A stretch of 64,000 bases of DNA from contig CAICTM010000135.1 of assembly GCA_903772945.1 (NCBI GenBank), positions 1 to 64,000 of the forward strand, written 5' to 3'. The DNA is from Seminavis robusta. Taxonomy: Eukaryota; Bacillariophyta; Bacillariophyceae; Naviculales; Naviculaceae. The notes beneath the pieces are model-generated. The model was not told where the DNA came from and did no database searches. It saw only the letters and a list, made by a program, of their open reading frames with translations. The position numbers and the translations under genes were made by a program. Numbering within the stretch: position 1 is the first letter of the stretch; every line of letters starts with the position of its first letter. Positions 19,664 to 30,838 of the stretch are shown here, piece by piece.

Positions 19664-20911
19664 TTACAGGTCTTGGCTCTCTTCAAAGTACAGGGCAGCA
19701 GCAGCCTGGACATCTCTGTTACATCTTTCCAAAAAGTAACTGGCGGTGGCAACCTCGAAGGAAGGATCGGAAACAGCTTTTCGAAACTGCGTCAAGAGGT
19801 CATCGTCCTCATCATTGCCTTGCCCAGGGTCTGGTACTTGTGGAGGAGCGGGTGCCGGTGCCGCTTGTCTTGACTGTTGATTTCTGGGGAGACGGCCCGA
19901 CTTGCCATTTTTCTTACGTTGCAAGACATCAATAGCTTCTTGGACGGTCGGTTCATAGTTTGAGCGCGTCTTTGCCGGCAGTGTAAACCGTTCAATCGCA
20001 AATAGGTAATCATCAATCTCGTGGCAAAAGTCGTATTTGTAGCAGATCCTGGCCAACGTAGGGGCGTCGCTGCTACTAGCCTGAAGCTCTTCCAACATGT
20101 CACCAATGTAGTGTTCCCTGGACAAGTACGTCTTGGCAATTGGCCCCCACATGGGACCGTTCGGTACGACCGTAGGTGCGCTTTTGGCCAAATCTTGTTT
20201 CACCACCGTTTCCAAGTCGGCCCGAGTGGACGCCTCCTGCTCTGGCTGCAGTTGGATGAGTTCCTCACAGCTCAGGCGGTACCAGTGCAAAATGGCGCCA
20301 ACCTCAAAACGTAGATGGTTCGGCAATGGACTGGTCAGGTTGTCCCCCAGGTCCATACGGACACAGTTAAAGCACCGCTTGGCATTCTTTAATTTTCCCG
20401 CCGCAACGGCCATTTTTCCAAGTTTGTAATAGGACTCGCCCACCAACCCGGGACGGAGTTGATCGGTGCAACCAGCTAGAATGTATCGCAAATTCAAGAC
20501 TTCAGCGGGCTTAATAGTGCCCTCCAATTGCTCAATCCAAATGGAGAGCCATTCTCTCCAAGCTCGCAAATAGATTCCCGTGGCCTGTCGTCGAAGATTT
20601 TCGGTAATCACAGTACGGAGGAGCTCCTTGTACTTTTTGGGTTGGGCCGCCGTCCAGGCCAAAATGCATTCTCCCAGGAGCAATATCTTGCCATTCTCGG
20701 CATCCTCGGAAGACCCTCGCATCAAGTTTTCCAATTTTACGGTACTCTCCGTCTTTAAACAAGTGAGAATTGCGTTTCTCGCTTTTTGGAGAACTGTTGT
20801 TGCGACGGGGCTTGTCGCAATTTCCCCAGCAGCAACACCATCTTGGAGCCGCTCAAACAAATCACGGTTTTCCGACACGGCGTAGAGATCATTCAAAAGC
20901 GAAGAGGACAT
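19664..20911 (-). CDS. Helical-repeat protein with C-terminal UBA-like domain
   Basis: A 415-residue soluble protein. Residues 1-260 are almost all helical, with repeat-like parts (LVGESYYKLGKMAVAAGKLK followed by NAKRCFNCVRM) that recall TPR-type solenoids, though I cannot define the repeats. Residues 330-370 form a low-complexity linker (QRKKNGKSGRLP, APAPAPPQVPDPGQG, NDEDDD). The end (residues about 372-412, FRKAVSDPSFEVATASYFLE followed by RCNRDVQAAAALYFEE) has the three-helix UBA/UBA-like pattern, in which F-L-x-x-C-x-x-D-V-x-x-A precedes Y-F. UBA-like domains bind ubiquitin, so a role as a ubiquitin-linked adaptor is plausible. The start is the only ATG before the conserved-looking region. 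No introns are needed. Confidence 0.65.
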   Translation of the reverse strand: MSSSLLNDLYAVSENRDLFERLQDGVAAGEIATSPVATTVLQKARNAILTCLKTESTVKLENLMRGSSEDAENGKILLLGECILAWTAAQPKKYKELLRTVITENLRRQATGIYLRAWREWLSIWIEQLEGTIKPAEVLNLRYILAGCTDQLRPGLVGESYYKLGKMAVAAGKLKNAKRCFNCVRMDLGDNLTSPLPNHLRFEVGAILHWYRLSCEELIQLQPEQEASTRADLETVVKQDLAKSAPTVVPNGPMWGPIAKTYLSREHYIGDMLEELQASSSDAPTLARICYKYDFCHEIDDYLFAIERFTLPAKTRSNYEPTVQEAIDVLQRKKNGKSGRLPRNQQSRQAAPAPAPPQVPDPGQGNDEDDDLLTQFRKAVSDPSFEVATASYFLERCNRDVQAAAALYFEESQDL

Positions 20912-23666
20912 GCTTTGCTTTGCTTGATGAGGATTATTTTAAAAAGTGGAGCTTCATGCAAAGAAAAGGATGGCAGCGATTGATTGACTTCGATTGAATT
21001 CTGTTTGCCTTGACACTGTCATCTTGAGTGCCTTCCATGCACGGATGAAAGATACGGTCTCAATTTATTAAGCCAGCGAACGTTGTATAGTACTCGATTT
21101 CAGGCTCGGATCATCGAATCGAATCTGCCGTGATCTTAAGTCGGATGGTGGAGCCGGAGGCTCGTGCGTTGCAGAGTCTATAATAAGCGGAGGAGGAGGA
21201 TGAAAAGACTTTACTTTGAGTCCTTAGACTTTAGACTACTTGTTGGCAGCATCATTTTATCTCACTGGTCTACCGGTACCGCGTCTCTTGCTATGGGCTC
21301 CTGTCATGTAGCAGAAGTGCACGAGAAGGAAGCTCTTTTACTAGCTACAGTACGACGACAGTAGCTAGTAAAAGGTAAAGCCTTTCATCCTCCGTTTGCC
21401 AAGAACTTAAATCTCGCAATTATCATCTGTTCGACGCCCAGTTTCTGGTGTGCTCGAGCTGGCGAGGAGCATGTTAACGATTGGTTAGGAGGCCACGGCG
21501 GACAAGGAGACATACCGGTAGGACGAAAGAGAGCAAGAAACTCTAGGTGCCAAGAGGTTGTCCGCCTGGTCCACTTCTCCGCACCACGACCTGCAAGGTA
21601 CCTGGTAGCCAGTGGAACGAAAAAGGCTATGCAAGATCTTCGGGAAAAGGCCGCCCTACAAATCAACGAGAAGCCCTGCTGATAGATAAGATGGATTATC
21701 AGCATGCATCACAAAACTGAACAGCTCAGCCAAGAGCCGGCGAAGAGGGCCTCGTCAGGTCATCAGTAGGTCTCAAGCTGGGCCCTGCCCAAATAGTAGC
21801 TCTAGAGTATGCCTTGAGAAGAAATGAAGCCATTGCAAGTTTAGTTCCTGGGAACAGAGGATTAATTTTGGCCATTGATGACTTCTGACTTCTGACTACC
21901 AGCCAGCAAACCATAACAGCAGATGCCAGCAGGTACATGTGGCAAGATAGCCAGCAGGTAGCAAGATTGCCAGCAGACATAGATAACTCTTTTAGCTCTA
22001 AAAGTCAAGTTTGTTGCTTCTTTGTTTTGTGCTTCTGCTTCTCAGTCCTTGTGTGGAGAGGGAAAACCTGTTGAGCGGTGGCCACTTGATGAAGGCCATT
22101 TCACAAGATTTAGAAATTTCACCTAGCTAGCTAGACTACCATTAAAATTTATTTCTTCTAATGATTAAATCGTTGGAAGAGTATGGTGCCGGCACCGGTT
22201 GTTAAATAAGAACTCTGCTCGGGGAATGCCGAGATTACAGGTCACAGGTCAGGTCTACAAAATAGCTTGAACTTAAATCTTGTGGTGCTGTTTTTTTTTC
22301 TTCTGGGTCATTCTGAGAATAAGAACCCTTTTCTTTGCACCGCTTCATAACTCTTGAGGTGCAGACAAGCTGGATCCTGGAGAAAGTAAGTTGGGAAGCT
22401 TCATTAATTAAGTCTTAACCATTGAAAAAAGTTCATTGACCCCGAAAGTCCCAATGGCCACCATGGTCCCCTCTGTTTTAAAAGCACCGCTATTGGATAC
22501 CCCCGTGCCATGGTACATGGTACATGGTACCCCCCCTTCGATGCATGTACCACCAATACACGATGTACGTCAAGCAAAAGGAAGCCTCTAACTCTAGCGG
22601 TTGATGGTAGTTTCAAACGAAAAGCTAGACTAGTAGGTTGGTAGATGATGTTACCATCAAGCTGATAAGTGCCTTGCAGGGATCTGAAAGTGCGGCGTAC
22701 AGTCGTACATGTACCGGTACTGGTAATTCTCTTTGACCCAAACCCAGAGGAGCGAATGAATCCAATCTTTGCGAGGGAAAGCTGGTGAGAAATCGGAGCC
22801 AGCGGCTTCATACATCTATTACTTGTAGCCGTATCTGCTTTATTGATGCAACGAGTTTTCTTTCTTCGGGTTCGTTTAGATGATGGCATAGACAAGTCAT
22901 TGGGATTCGTCATTGCCAATGGCACCATTGTTCGGGCTCGCTCAGCATGGTTTTCATCATCCTCCCGCCTTGCATTCTCGCCCATTCATCGTTCGTGCTA
23001 CTAGAGGATGGTATAGTGGTGGTACCGGTACATGTAGCTACCAAGTACCAAGGCGTCTCATTCTTCAAGTTACATCCTTGCTTCTCTGCTGCAACATGGT
23101 TGTGCTAGCTAGTTACCTGGTACGGTAGCTATAAAGTTCCTTCGCAAGCTGCCTTCGCGTCACTGGCACCACAGGTTCAAGTTTGGGTCAAAAAGCTCTC
23201 CCCCCCATTCTTTAGTGTCCAAATTAGTTGTCATCACAGTCATCACCTTGTTTGAAAAGCTGCATCGGTTAAAAAAATGGGGTCATCAAAGAGTTCACCC
23301 TTCTCAGTCATCATTGGAACTAGAACGCCAATCTTCCCCATTCGACTATTCATCTTGATGATTGCCAGAGCTATGGTCGCCATCATCTTTCTAATGCTTA
23401 GATGCGAAGCCGGTGCAGGTGGAAACCTTCAGTGGTCTCTGCCCAGGTTTCTGGGAAGCCTTCTGTTGTTCCGTGGTGGGAAAAAGAAGCAAGATAGTAG
23501 CAAGATGTGCCGGCAAAAGGTTTGCTCATATTTTGACTAAAGCGCTTTGGTTGTGGAGGTCATAAAAGGAACTTGGAAGACCTCTTTTGCAGAGACCTTC
23601 ATTTCATTCATTTGCTTGAACAGTTTCTATCTACAAATCTATCTATCGATCTATCTTTCTGAGACC
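20912..23666. other. Long gene-poor region with weak coding relics
   Basis: 2.75 kb between the divergent starts at 20911 (-) and 23667 (+). A plus-strand frame at about 21363-21683 is open for roughly 107 codons without an early ATG and reads like a degraded gene (FWCARAGEEHVNDWLGGHGG...). Imperfect CCAGCAG repeats lie at 21923-21976, and CATGGTA tandem units at about 22508-22531. I see no recognisable domain. The last few hundred bases should hold the promoter and 5' UTR of the cyclase-PDE gene. Confidence 0.35.
22404..22985 (-). CDS. Doubtful hypothetical frame
   Basis: 193 codons starting at an ATG. The first part is basic and polar (SSKRTRRKKTRCINKADTAT); the rest reads partly through the ACCGGTAC and CATGGTA repeats, which is typical of chance frames. 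No domain or targeting signal is evident. It is included only because it is the longest uninterrupted frame of this 2.7-kb gap. Confidence 0.15.
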   Translation of the reverse strand: MGENARREDDENHAERARTMVPLAMTNPNDLSMPSSKRTRRKKTRCINKADTATSNRCMKPLAPISHQLSLAKIGFIRSSGFGSKRITSTGTCTTVRRTFRSLQGTYQLDGNIIYQPTSLAFRLKLPSTARVRGFLLLDVHRVLVVHASKGGYHVPCTMARGYPIAVLLKQRGPWWPLGLSGSMNFFQWLRLN

Positions 23667-26600
23667 ATGTCTTCATCTCCAGCGTCCTCAGCTCGAGCGG
23701 GAGGAGAAGGTGCCGTGGAAGTGTTGAGTATGAGTACGAACAGCGGTTCCGATGACGACTACGACGGTAAGACGGTTTCGTCGGGAGCAGGAGACAATGA
23801 TTCTTCCATGACGACGACGACGACGAATACAGCGAACATGTCTCGCGAAGATGAGATCAAAACGCAGTCAATGAACATTGAAAAGACTACCAAGCGCACC
23901 GTTCTGATGGCTGCCTTGGTGACCATCATGGGTGCAGTAGCTGCCGTGAGTTTTCTCTTTGTGGCCATTACCAATGAACAGGAGGAAAAGGAGTCTTTGT
24001 TTCTTCGTCGTGCCACTGACTTGGCGGAAAGCATTGACATTAGCTGGCGTGACTATGAGACGGCGGCCCTGTGGGTGCACAATGCGTGTCACAATTGGAG
24101 GGCTTCCGGCTACAACCGTGATGACTTCAAAGATCTATTCCAGTACCTGGACAGCTCTGGACTTGACTTTTTTGTCATTGAGTGGGTCCCCAACATTACT
24201 CAAGCCGAAAGACCTCTGATTGAGAATGCCACTCGAGAATACTACCGTGATGACCCCAGGAACTTTTATAGTGGTGGATTTACTGGCATGGAACCGGTAC
24301 CAGGTGGTGAAGAAGGTGAGATTGCACAGCTTAACCGATCCGAGCAACCCTTTTACTTCCCCATCCATTTTGTTGAGCCCTGGCAAAATGGAGGCTTTGC
24401 CACCCATTTGGATTTGTGGAGTATTGGATATGAGCAACCCGTCATCCGCACGGCATTGGAGCAAGTTGTCCCTGTCATGACTGCCCGCTTCGTCCTTGTT
24501 CCTCACACCCTCGAGAAAGATGGGTACTCTGTCGTCCTCTACCATCCTGGAAAACCCGTGTCGATTGAAAACAATGACACACATCCTGTGGACCTGAGCA
24601 ACATCATTGTTCAGATCAACTCCCTTTTGGCTCGAGCTGCTAGTGCACAGGGAGTGAGCTTGGGGGCCTACCTCTACGACTCCACCATCACCGAAATGGA
24701 TCCTGAGCTCCCCCCTGAATTCATGGGTGGAATCAAGATTGATGTCACAACTTCTACCATCAAGAATGGAATGGACTCTCAAGAACTGGACAATCGGACA
24801 TTGTCAAAATTCCCCGAAATCCCGCTGGCGGAACTGGAGCAGCAGAGCGATCCCAACTTGTACTATCAGCACAACATCTTTGTGGGACAACGTTCATGGA
24901 AAGTTGTGGTGGTGCCTGTGGATGACTCGTATGAACCAGCGATTATGTTGGCAGTTCTAAGTGGTGTCATGATCTTTGTTGCAGCATTCTTGCTCTCCAT
25001 CTGGATGCTCCACAACATGAGAAAGTCCATCAAGATGAATCGTATCCTCTCTGAAGCGGCTGCTGAAGCAGCCATTGTCTCTAACTTGTTCCCTGCCAAC
25101 GTCCGCGAACGCATGATTCAAGATGCCAAGAATCGAAACAATTTAGTTGGGGCGTCCAGGAAAGAAGATGTCTTCCTCAAGGACGGTGTTGGAGGAGGAC
25201 AGCATGGACTGGCTGAAAACAAGCTTGGTGGCTACCTATCCAGTGAGGGGATCTTTGGAAGCAAACCCATTGCAGAATTGCACCCATACACGACCATCAT
25301 GTTTGCTGATCTCGTGGGCTTTACGGTTAGTTTCCTCAATCATTGCTTGCTCTGGTGCCTGTGCCCGCCGTTTTACGAATCGCATGCTTACAACTTCCTG
25401 CCAACCTTTAGGCGTGGTCATCTGTCCGCGAGCCGTATCAGGTATGATGACTCACCATGTGGTTGCTTTGCTTTAGAAAAGAGGGAATCGTCCGACTCAT
25501 CCTTTTACTTGTCTCCCTCCTTGTCGAATCTGCTGCCACAGGTGTTTACCTTGCTGGAAATTCTGGTAAGAACATCTACGTCTGGATTTCATGGATACAT
25601 AGAAGTTAGCTATCACACAACTAACAAATGTCCTCCTTTCGATACAGTATCATTCGTATGACAACATTGCGGCACGCCGGCGAGTTTTCAAGGGTACGGG
25701 CTGATTGGAGATAAACTTTTCTTCCTTGCTTTTGGCGGCTCACCGTTCGCTTCCTTTCACTTTCCACACGCAGTTGAGACAGTCGGTGATTGCTACGTTG
25801 CTGTCTGCGGGCTTCCTGAGAGGCGCAAAGATCATGCCGGTAAGTCTGTCCCAGCATTCCGCTGTTCATGCTAGAGATACAGCTGCAACGAGCTAACGTT
25901 TCTTTCCTTGTGCTGTTTAGTTGTCATGGCCCGCTTTGCTACAGACTGCCTTTACCGCATGCACAAGCTGGTAAAAGCTCTAGAGGTGTCGCTAGGCCCG
26001 GACACTGGAGACTTGAGTCTTCGAGTTGGTAAGTTTCTTCCTTGGAGCTACTCTAAGCCCTCCGGCGGTCCAGTTCAATATTTCTGACTGATGTGAACTT
26101 TTGCTTTTAACAGGGCTTCATTCAGGCCAAGTAACGGTAAGGAACTGGAATCACCTACATGGCTCATTCTTCTGCTATCTTCAGCCCACTAACTATCTCG
26201 TGAACCTGATTTCGCCTAGGCTGGAGTCCTACGAGGAGACAAAGGTCGTTTCCAGTTGTTTGGTAAGGATGGATGGTTGCATTCTTCTTTGTTGTCGGAG
26301 TGATTTTTGCTCAATGTTTCTGTTCTCCTGTTTTCATTCTATCAAAGGTGACACAATGAACACAGCTAGCCGCATGGAATCAACGGGAGTCCGCAATAAG
26401 ATCCAAGTGTCTCAAGAGACTGCAGACCACCTCAAGGATTCGGGAAAGGAGGATTGGTTGGTGCCGAGGAAAGAAATGATCACCGCAAAGGGAAAAGGAA
26501 CCCTTCAAACTTACTTTCTCAAGACTTTGTCAGGATCACAACAGTCTGCTGAGTTTGATGAACGAGTGACCCGCGGATCCAATTTTGTCGTGCCCAGAGA

Positions 26601-28607
26601 TCAGGGCAACCTAAGAATTATGGAAAACACCAAGATGCAGCGTCTGGTTGATTGGAATGCCGAGGTGCTTGGCCAACTACTCAAGCGCATTGTGGCCCGC
26701 CGAGCTGCAGCGATGGTTGAGCGGAAGGACTATGTCGCAGATTTCCATCAACATGGCGATGCTCGAATGCCACTTGATGAGGTTGTCCCAATTATCAAGC
26801 TCCCTGATCTGGATCGTAAAGCCATTAAGAAGCAGGTAGATCCAGAGCGCATCGAACTCGATGCAGAGGTTGTGGGTCAATTGCGAGACTTGGTTACAAG
26901 CATTGCTGGGGAGTATCACACAAACCCGTTCCACAACTGTAAGTCATGAGAAGGATTGAGCCAGTTGGCGCACAGTGTGCTTGGCTTGTCGCTCTCACGC
27001 TTCCGACGTTCTTACTTGCACTTTCTAGTTGAACACGCTTCACATGTATGCATGAGTGTTCAGAAGATGCTCTCACGCATCATTAATCCAACGGAAATCC
27101 ATCTGAAGAAACACAAGGGCGACTATGAGGATGAATCCAAATTGGAGTCTGAACTGCATGAGTAAGCATCGCATTCAGTTGTTGGCTTGTTTCCGTGTCC
27201 CTTCAAACTTGCTCACATGGTGGATTCTCTCTCGTTTCTCTAGTCATACTTTTGGAATCACCTCGGATCCCCTTACCCATTTTGCTTGTGCATTCAGTGC
27301 ATTGATTCATGATTTGGATCACCAGGGTGTACCCAACTCAGTCCTGATGAACGAAGGGAGCCCCCTTGTCAAGAAATACCACGAAAAGAGCCTTGCTGAG
27401 CAGGTAAGTGATGCTGTGCTTTGATGCCCTGTACCCAGCCAAGCATCACATCGTTTGAGACACTCACTTGCTTGTACACATGACAACGTCATGCGTTAGA
27501 ACTCCATCGATTTGACATGGGAAATTCTTGCAGATCCCAAGTATGACAAACTTCTCAAAACAATCTGCTGCGATGAGCTTGATTTCAGAAGGTTCCGCGA
27601 GCTGGTGGTCAATTGTAAGTGCCCAACTGCCTGTTGCAGCCGTTGCACAGTGAATTGGGGCCCTCATGTCTACAACGTTTGTGTTTTCTCCAGCCGTGTG
27701 TGCCACAGACATCATGGACAAGCAACTGGGTGGAGCTAGGAAGGCTCGTTGGGAAGTGGCCTTTAACGAAGAACCCAAAGAGGAGCCCAAGGCGACTACA
27801 GTCAACCGCAAGGCTACAATCGTGGTAAGTACCCAGAATCGTCGTTGCGTCAACATGCACAACCAACATCTCATCGGCGCCTGTACCGTTGCAGCTCGAG
27901 CACTTGATCCAAGCTTCAGATGGTAAGTTGCAAGGAAGATCAAACACAAGTAGTCTGCCCCGCCAGCCAAGTCAAGTCTCTGACCTCGCTCATTCACTTG
28001 CCATGCAGTGTCCCACACTATGCAGCATTGGCATATTTATGCCAAATGGGTAAGGATCAAAATGTTTGAATGCCTCTGTGCCAGCTGCCATAGACACAAG
28101 TGGCTCACGTTGCATGACTGGCTGCCCCTCCTTTGCTTAAAACCAACAGAACCAACGACTCTTTATGGAGCTCTACAAGGCCTACAAGGCTGGCCGTTTG
28201 GAAAAAGATCCAAGCATTGGCTGGTATGAGGGAGAGATGGGTAAGATTGAGTTCGTCCTCATGCATGAAGCTCAACTTTGTTGCATCCGTGAACTCATGA
28301 ATTCTCTTCTGTTCGCCTTCTTGCTTCTCCAGGATTCTTTGATTTCTACATCATCCCATTGGCAAAGAAGCTCTTCAAATGTGGTGTGTTCGGTGTTAGC
28401 AGTGACGAGTTCTTGAACTATGCCCAGATCAATCGCAAGGAGTGGGAAAAGAAGGGAGCCCAACTGGTCCAGAAGTACTTGAGGGACTATGAAGAAGATT
28501 TTGGGACGGCACCTGATGGGCGTCTGTGCTACGATAGCTGTGTGAGTGAAGATGAATTTGACGACGAATCGGTGGGAGGTGACGACGCGGCATCTTGTGA
28601 CTGCTGA
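23667..28607 (+). CDS. CHASE-domain receptor nucleotide cyclase fused to a cyclic-nucleotide phosphodiesterase (17 exons)
   Basis: Exons: 23667-25325, 25412-25441, 25542-25565, 25648-25693, 25774-25839, 25921-26028, 26114-26136, 26220-26262, 26348-26938, 27029-27161, 27244-27403, 27500-27614, 27694-27824, 27895-27922, 28009-28049, 28150-28240, 28333-28607; 1187 residues. All introns are GT-AG, 70-100 bp, and every phase fits. Layout: acidic head; TM about 77-100; outer CHASE-like sensor about 115-390; TM about 424-447; class III cyclase about 535-715; HD-type PDE about 845-1165. Cyclase residues kept: D548 (FADLVGFT), E588 and D592 (KVETVGD), N671 and R675 (NTASRMES). Glu588 favours guanylate; the partner position is Gln664, so substrate is open. 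PDE residues kept: H862, H866 (FHNFEHASHV), H930-D931 (HDLDHQG), D1052 (ASDVSH). The usual purine-clamp Gln aligns with Glu (GEMGFFDF). It probably makes and destroys a cyclic nucleotide in response to an outer ligand. The start at 23667 is the first ATG in frame. Confidence 0.9.
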
Positions 28608-29839
28608 ACAAGACCGGAGGACAAACTACTTTGCCAAAGGTTGCGATGTGGCAACCGAAAAATGGGCGAGAAACAAGTCTGCCCATGAAAGACAGACCGG
28701 CCCGTATCCTGGGCCTGCATTTTCTATATTCTGCATGTAAATCACATTTGCTTCTGAAGACAGACTTGTCTTGGTCTGGCTCTTCGATGCGCCTGCATGT
28801 ACATCACACTCTACCTCGTAAGGCAGACTGGCCCGTATCATGGGCCTGCATCTTCCGAAGTTGGGGTGTAATCAAATTTTAGCAACCTATTTTACTATTC
28901 CTTGGTTTGAGTTTTGCCTATGCACATGCGCACCCTGTCAAGCTAGTTACCGCACCGCTGACGCTGCGTCAGGTTCGTTGCTTCAAGACGCGTCGCACCG
29001 CCACCCCCTATGTTACGATGGCGGCAATACGTCCTGAGTTGCTACCATTCTGTAGGGCGGATGCGCACTGTTTGATGTTCGAGAGGATCCGCAGCGCCAT
29101 TCTACTCACACCGCAGCAGATCGGTTTCTTGCGTGCAAGTAGTATCGGCTGAACTCCCCGACCTCGTGTCGGCTCGAGTCGGGTCGAGTCAGCTTTGACG
29201 TGGCTTTTGCTCACCAATACCACGGCAGGGTCTCCCTCCCAGCTCGCCCGTTTAGTTTTGGGCGGTCGTTCCCAGTGCATGAACTTCCTTAGAGAGGCAC
29301 GCCATTGAAAATAAAACCTCCCTGCCACACGTTTGGACCTTGGGATCAGTTGTGGTCCTGGCACTACCTTGGATACGCTTGTACCGCAACCGTCCGCCAG
29401 GTCGTCGTTGACAGTTCGTCGCTCGCACTCTCCCCCGCCCCCCTCCTTTCGTGCTTGATAGCACTTCATGTTCGAATGAGTCAATCGAATCTGTGGAGAG
29501 CCAAAGAACTTGGAAGTTCAGAAATGGTACGGAAAGTGGCATCGTGCTTCAAGGCATCGAGCTCCTACTAGTATCTCCTGTCGCAAAAGCGCACTGTTGA
29601 GTTGTTGTGGCTTGCGTGTTATACTGCCAACGACGACAGCCAAGGCCACAGCTTTACAGCTTTGCATATCGCTGCCTACAAATTGCCCATTGGCATACCA
29701 CAAGAACGTTCAAGCTGACAGTACTGCATCTCCTAGAAACATTTTTATAGTCCAAAGCTGCCGCAGCATCTCCTAAAAGCGTACTGGCAACCAAGGGACT
29801 GGCAGGGTTGAGTGTTGTGGTTTTCCTTTTGGAGCCTAG
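28608..29839. other. Convergent spacer, no gene seen
   Basis: 1.2 kb between the cyclase-PDE gene and the secreted-protein pair. It begins with an imperfect duplication (see the repeat entry). A 158-codon minus-strand frame (29008-29484) has no features and is not called. Confidence 0.4.
28693..28851. repeat. Imperfect direct repeat pair
   Basis: Two 28-bp copies, at 28693-28720 and 28824-28851, differ at two positions; both contain GGCCCGTATC and GGGCCTGCAT. Weaker similarity continues after each (a CATGTA/ATCACA-like stretch), suggesting an old tandem duplication with a period of about 131 bp, in the 3' flank of the cyclase-PDE gene. Confidence 0.7.
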
Positions 29840-30838
29840 CTACGCACATCTGATTGTGGCACACAAATTTGCAGCAGCTCCAATGCCCAGGCCACCTCCC
29901 CATAATCCATACTCTACAAATGAAACACCATTGAATCCAATCCCTCCTGCAACACCAAAAGAATAGCCCGGTGAAAAGTCTGCATCACCCACCAGGGAAA
30001 GACATGCAACGTCACCAATTGTTCCCATCGCTGCACCAATTAAAAATTGGAATTCTCCGCCCAAGACAAGGCCTGCACCCAGGCAGAATCTGGTAAACGT
30101 GGCCTGGTCAGAAGAATCAGTACTATCACAACCAGACAAAACAGTCAAGGACGTTTGTCCCACCAAGCCAGCTTCCAAAATGTATCCTACATAAGCAGCC
30201 CCCTCGTCTTGCTTGTTGGATGATTCAGTCTCATTGGTTGCCACTAGATTTTCTGGGACAAAGAAACATTTGTTGACAACAGACAAGAACTCATCCCGCA
30301 TACCAGAGTTTTGGATGGTGGTTCGAACTGCTGACATGATATTTTTGGTTGAAGAGCTTGTAGCCAATTCCTCGCCACCACTGGCATTTCTAGCGGTAGC
30401 AATGAAATCACGCATGGACATTCCTGGTTCAGAAAAGACAGCTTCTTTCAAGGTGTCCATGTTGAACTTTTCCTGAAATGGAACAAGGTGCTCCTGCAAG
30501 CATGCTGCTGTGGGCATGCACCTTTTACCAACAGTCCCAGAATCTCTGCATTCAAGTCCTGGGAAGCATGGTTTCTCATCTCCACAGCGCTCATAATACC
30601 GACGGTGAAGCCGTTCCTCGTCTTCGTTTAAGAGTCTGCCATTGAAAGCTGCAGTTTCCTCAGATGTAAACTTGGCAACAAGCTCATCACCGTGATCAAG
30701 TTGGTGTTTCAACTGGTCATCAATGCCACTTGGTACAAAATCCTGGATAGAATGGACCGGGACAACGAAGTGGGTTGTGGCGAGAAGTAGAAAGCTTGCC
30801 AAGCTTTGAAGAACAAAAGAGGTCAGGGCTAGTTTCAT
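29840..30838 (-). CDS. Secreted Cys/Gly-rich protein, copy 1 of a tandem pair
   Basis: 332 residues from the ATG at 30838, which places a signal peptide at the N-terminus (SFVLQSLASFLLLATTHFVV). A more upstream in-frame ATG (30943) would add 35 residues ahead of it. The mature protein has an acidic helical lead (LKHQLDHGDELVAKFTSEE), a Cys module (RCGDEKPCFPGLECRDSG, then GKRCMPTAACLQEH), a helical middle with N-glycosylation sites, and a Gly-rich hydrophobic C-terminal domain (VAGGIGFNGVSFVEYGLWGG, then GLGIGAAANLCATIRC). The same order and motifs occur in the next gene. I do not recognise the family. The C-terminal Gly-rich part could form beta strands that pack on or insert into a membrane, but that is speculation. 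Likely a surface or extracellular protein. Confidence 0.7.
   Translation of the reverse strand: MKLALTSFVLQSLASFLLLATTHFVVPVHSIQDFVPSGIDDQLKHQLDHGDELVAKFTSEETAAFNGRLLNEDEERLHRRYYERCGDEKPCFPGLECRDSGTVGKRCMPTAACLQEHLVPFQEKFNMDTLKEAVFSEPGMSMRDFIATARNASGGEELATSSSTKNIMSAVRTTIQNSGMRDEFLSVVNKCFFVPENLVATNETESSNKQDEGAAYVGYILEAGLVGQTSLTVLSGCDSTDSSDQATFTRFCLGAGLVLGGEFQFLIGAAMGTIGDVACLSLVGDADFSPGYSFGVAGGIGFNGVSFVEYGLWGGGLGIGAAANLCATIRCA

Noticed and set aside
25566-25661. Reading the first cyclase exon through its introns as a 704-residue protein
   Set aside because: The extension after FADLVGFT lacks all later cyclase motifs, whereas splicing at GT-AG sites restores them in order.
29008-29484. A 158-codon minus-strand frame
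   Set aside because: Basic, mixed composition without domain or signal, and no support from neighbours.
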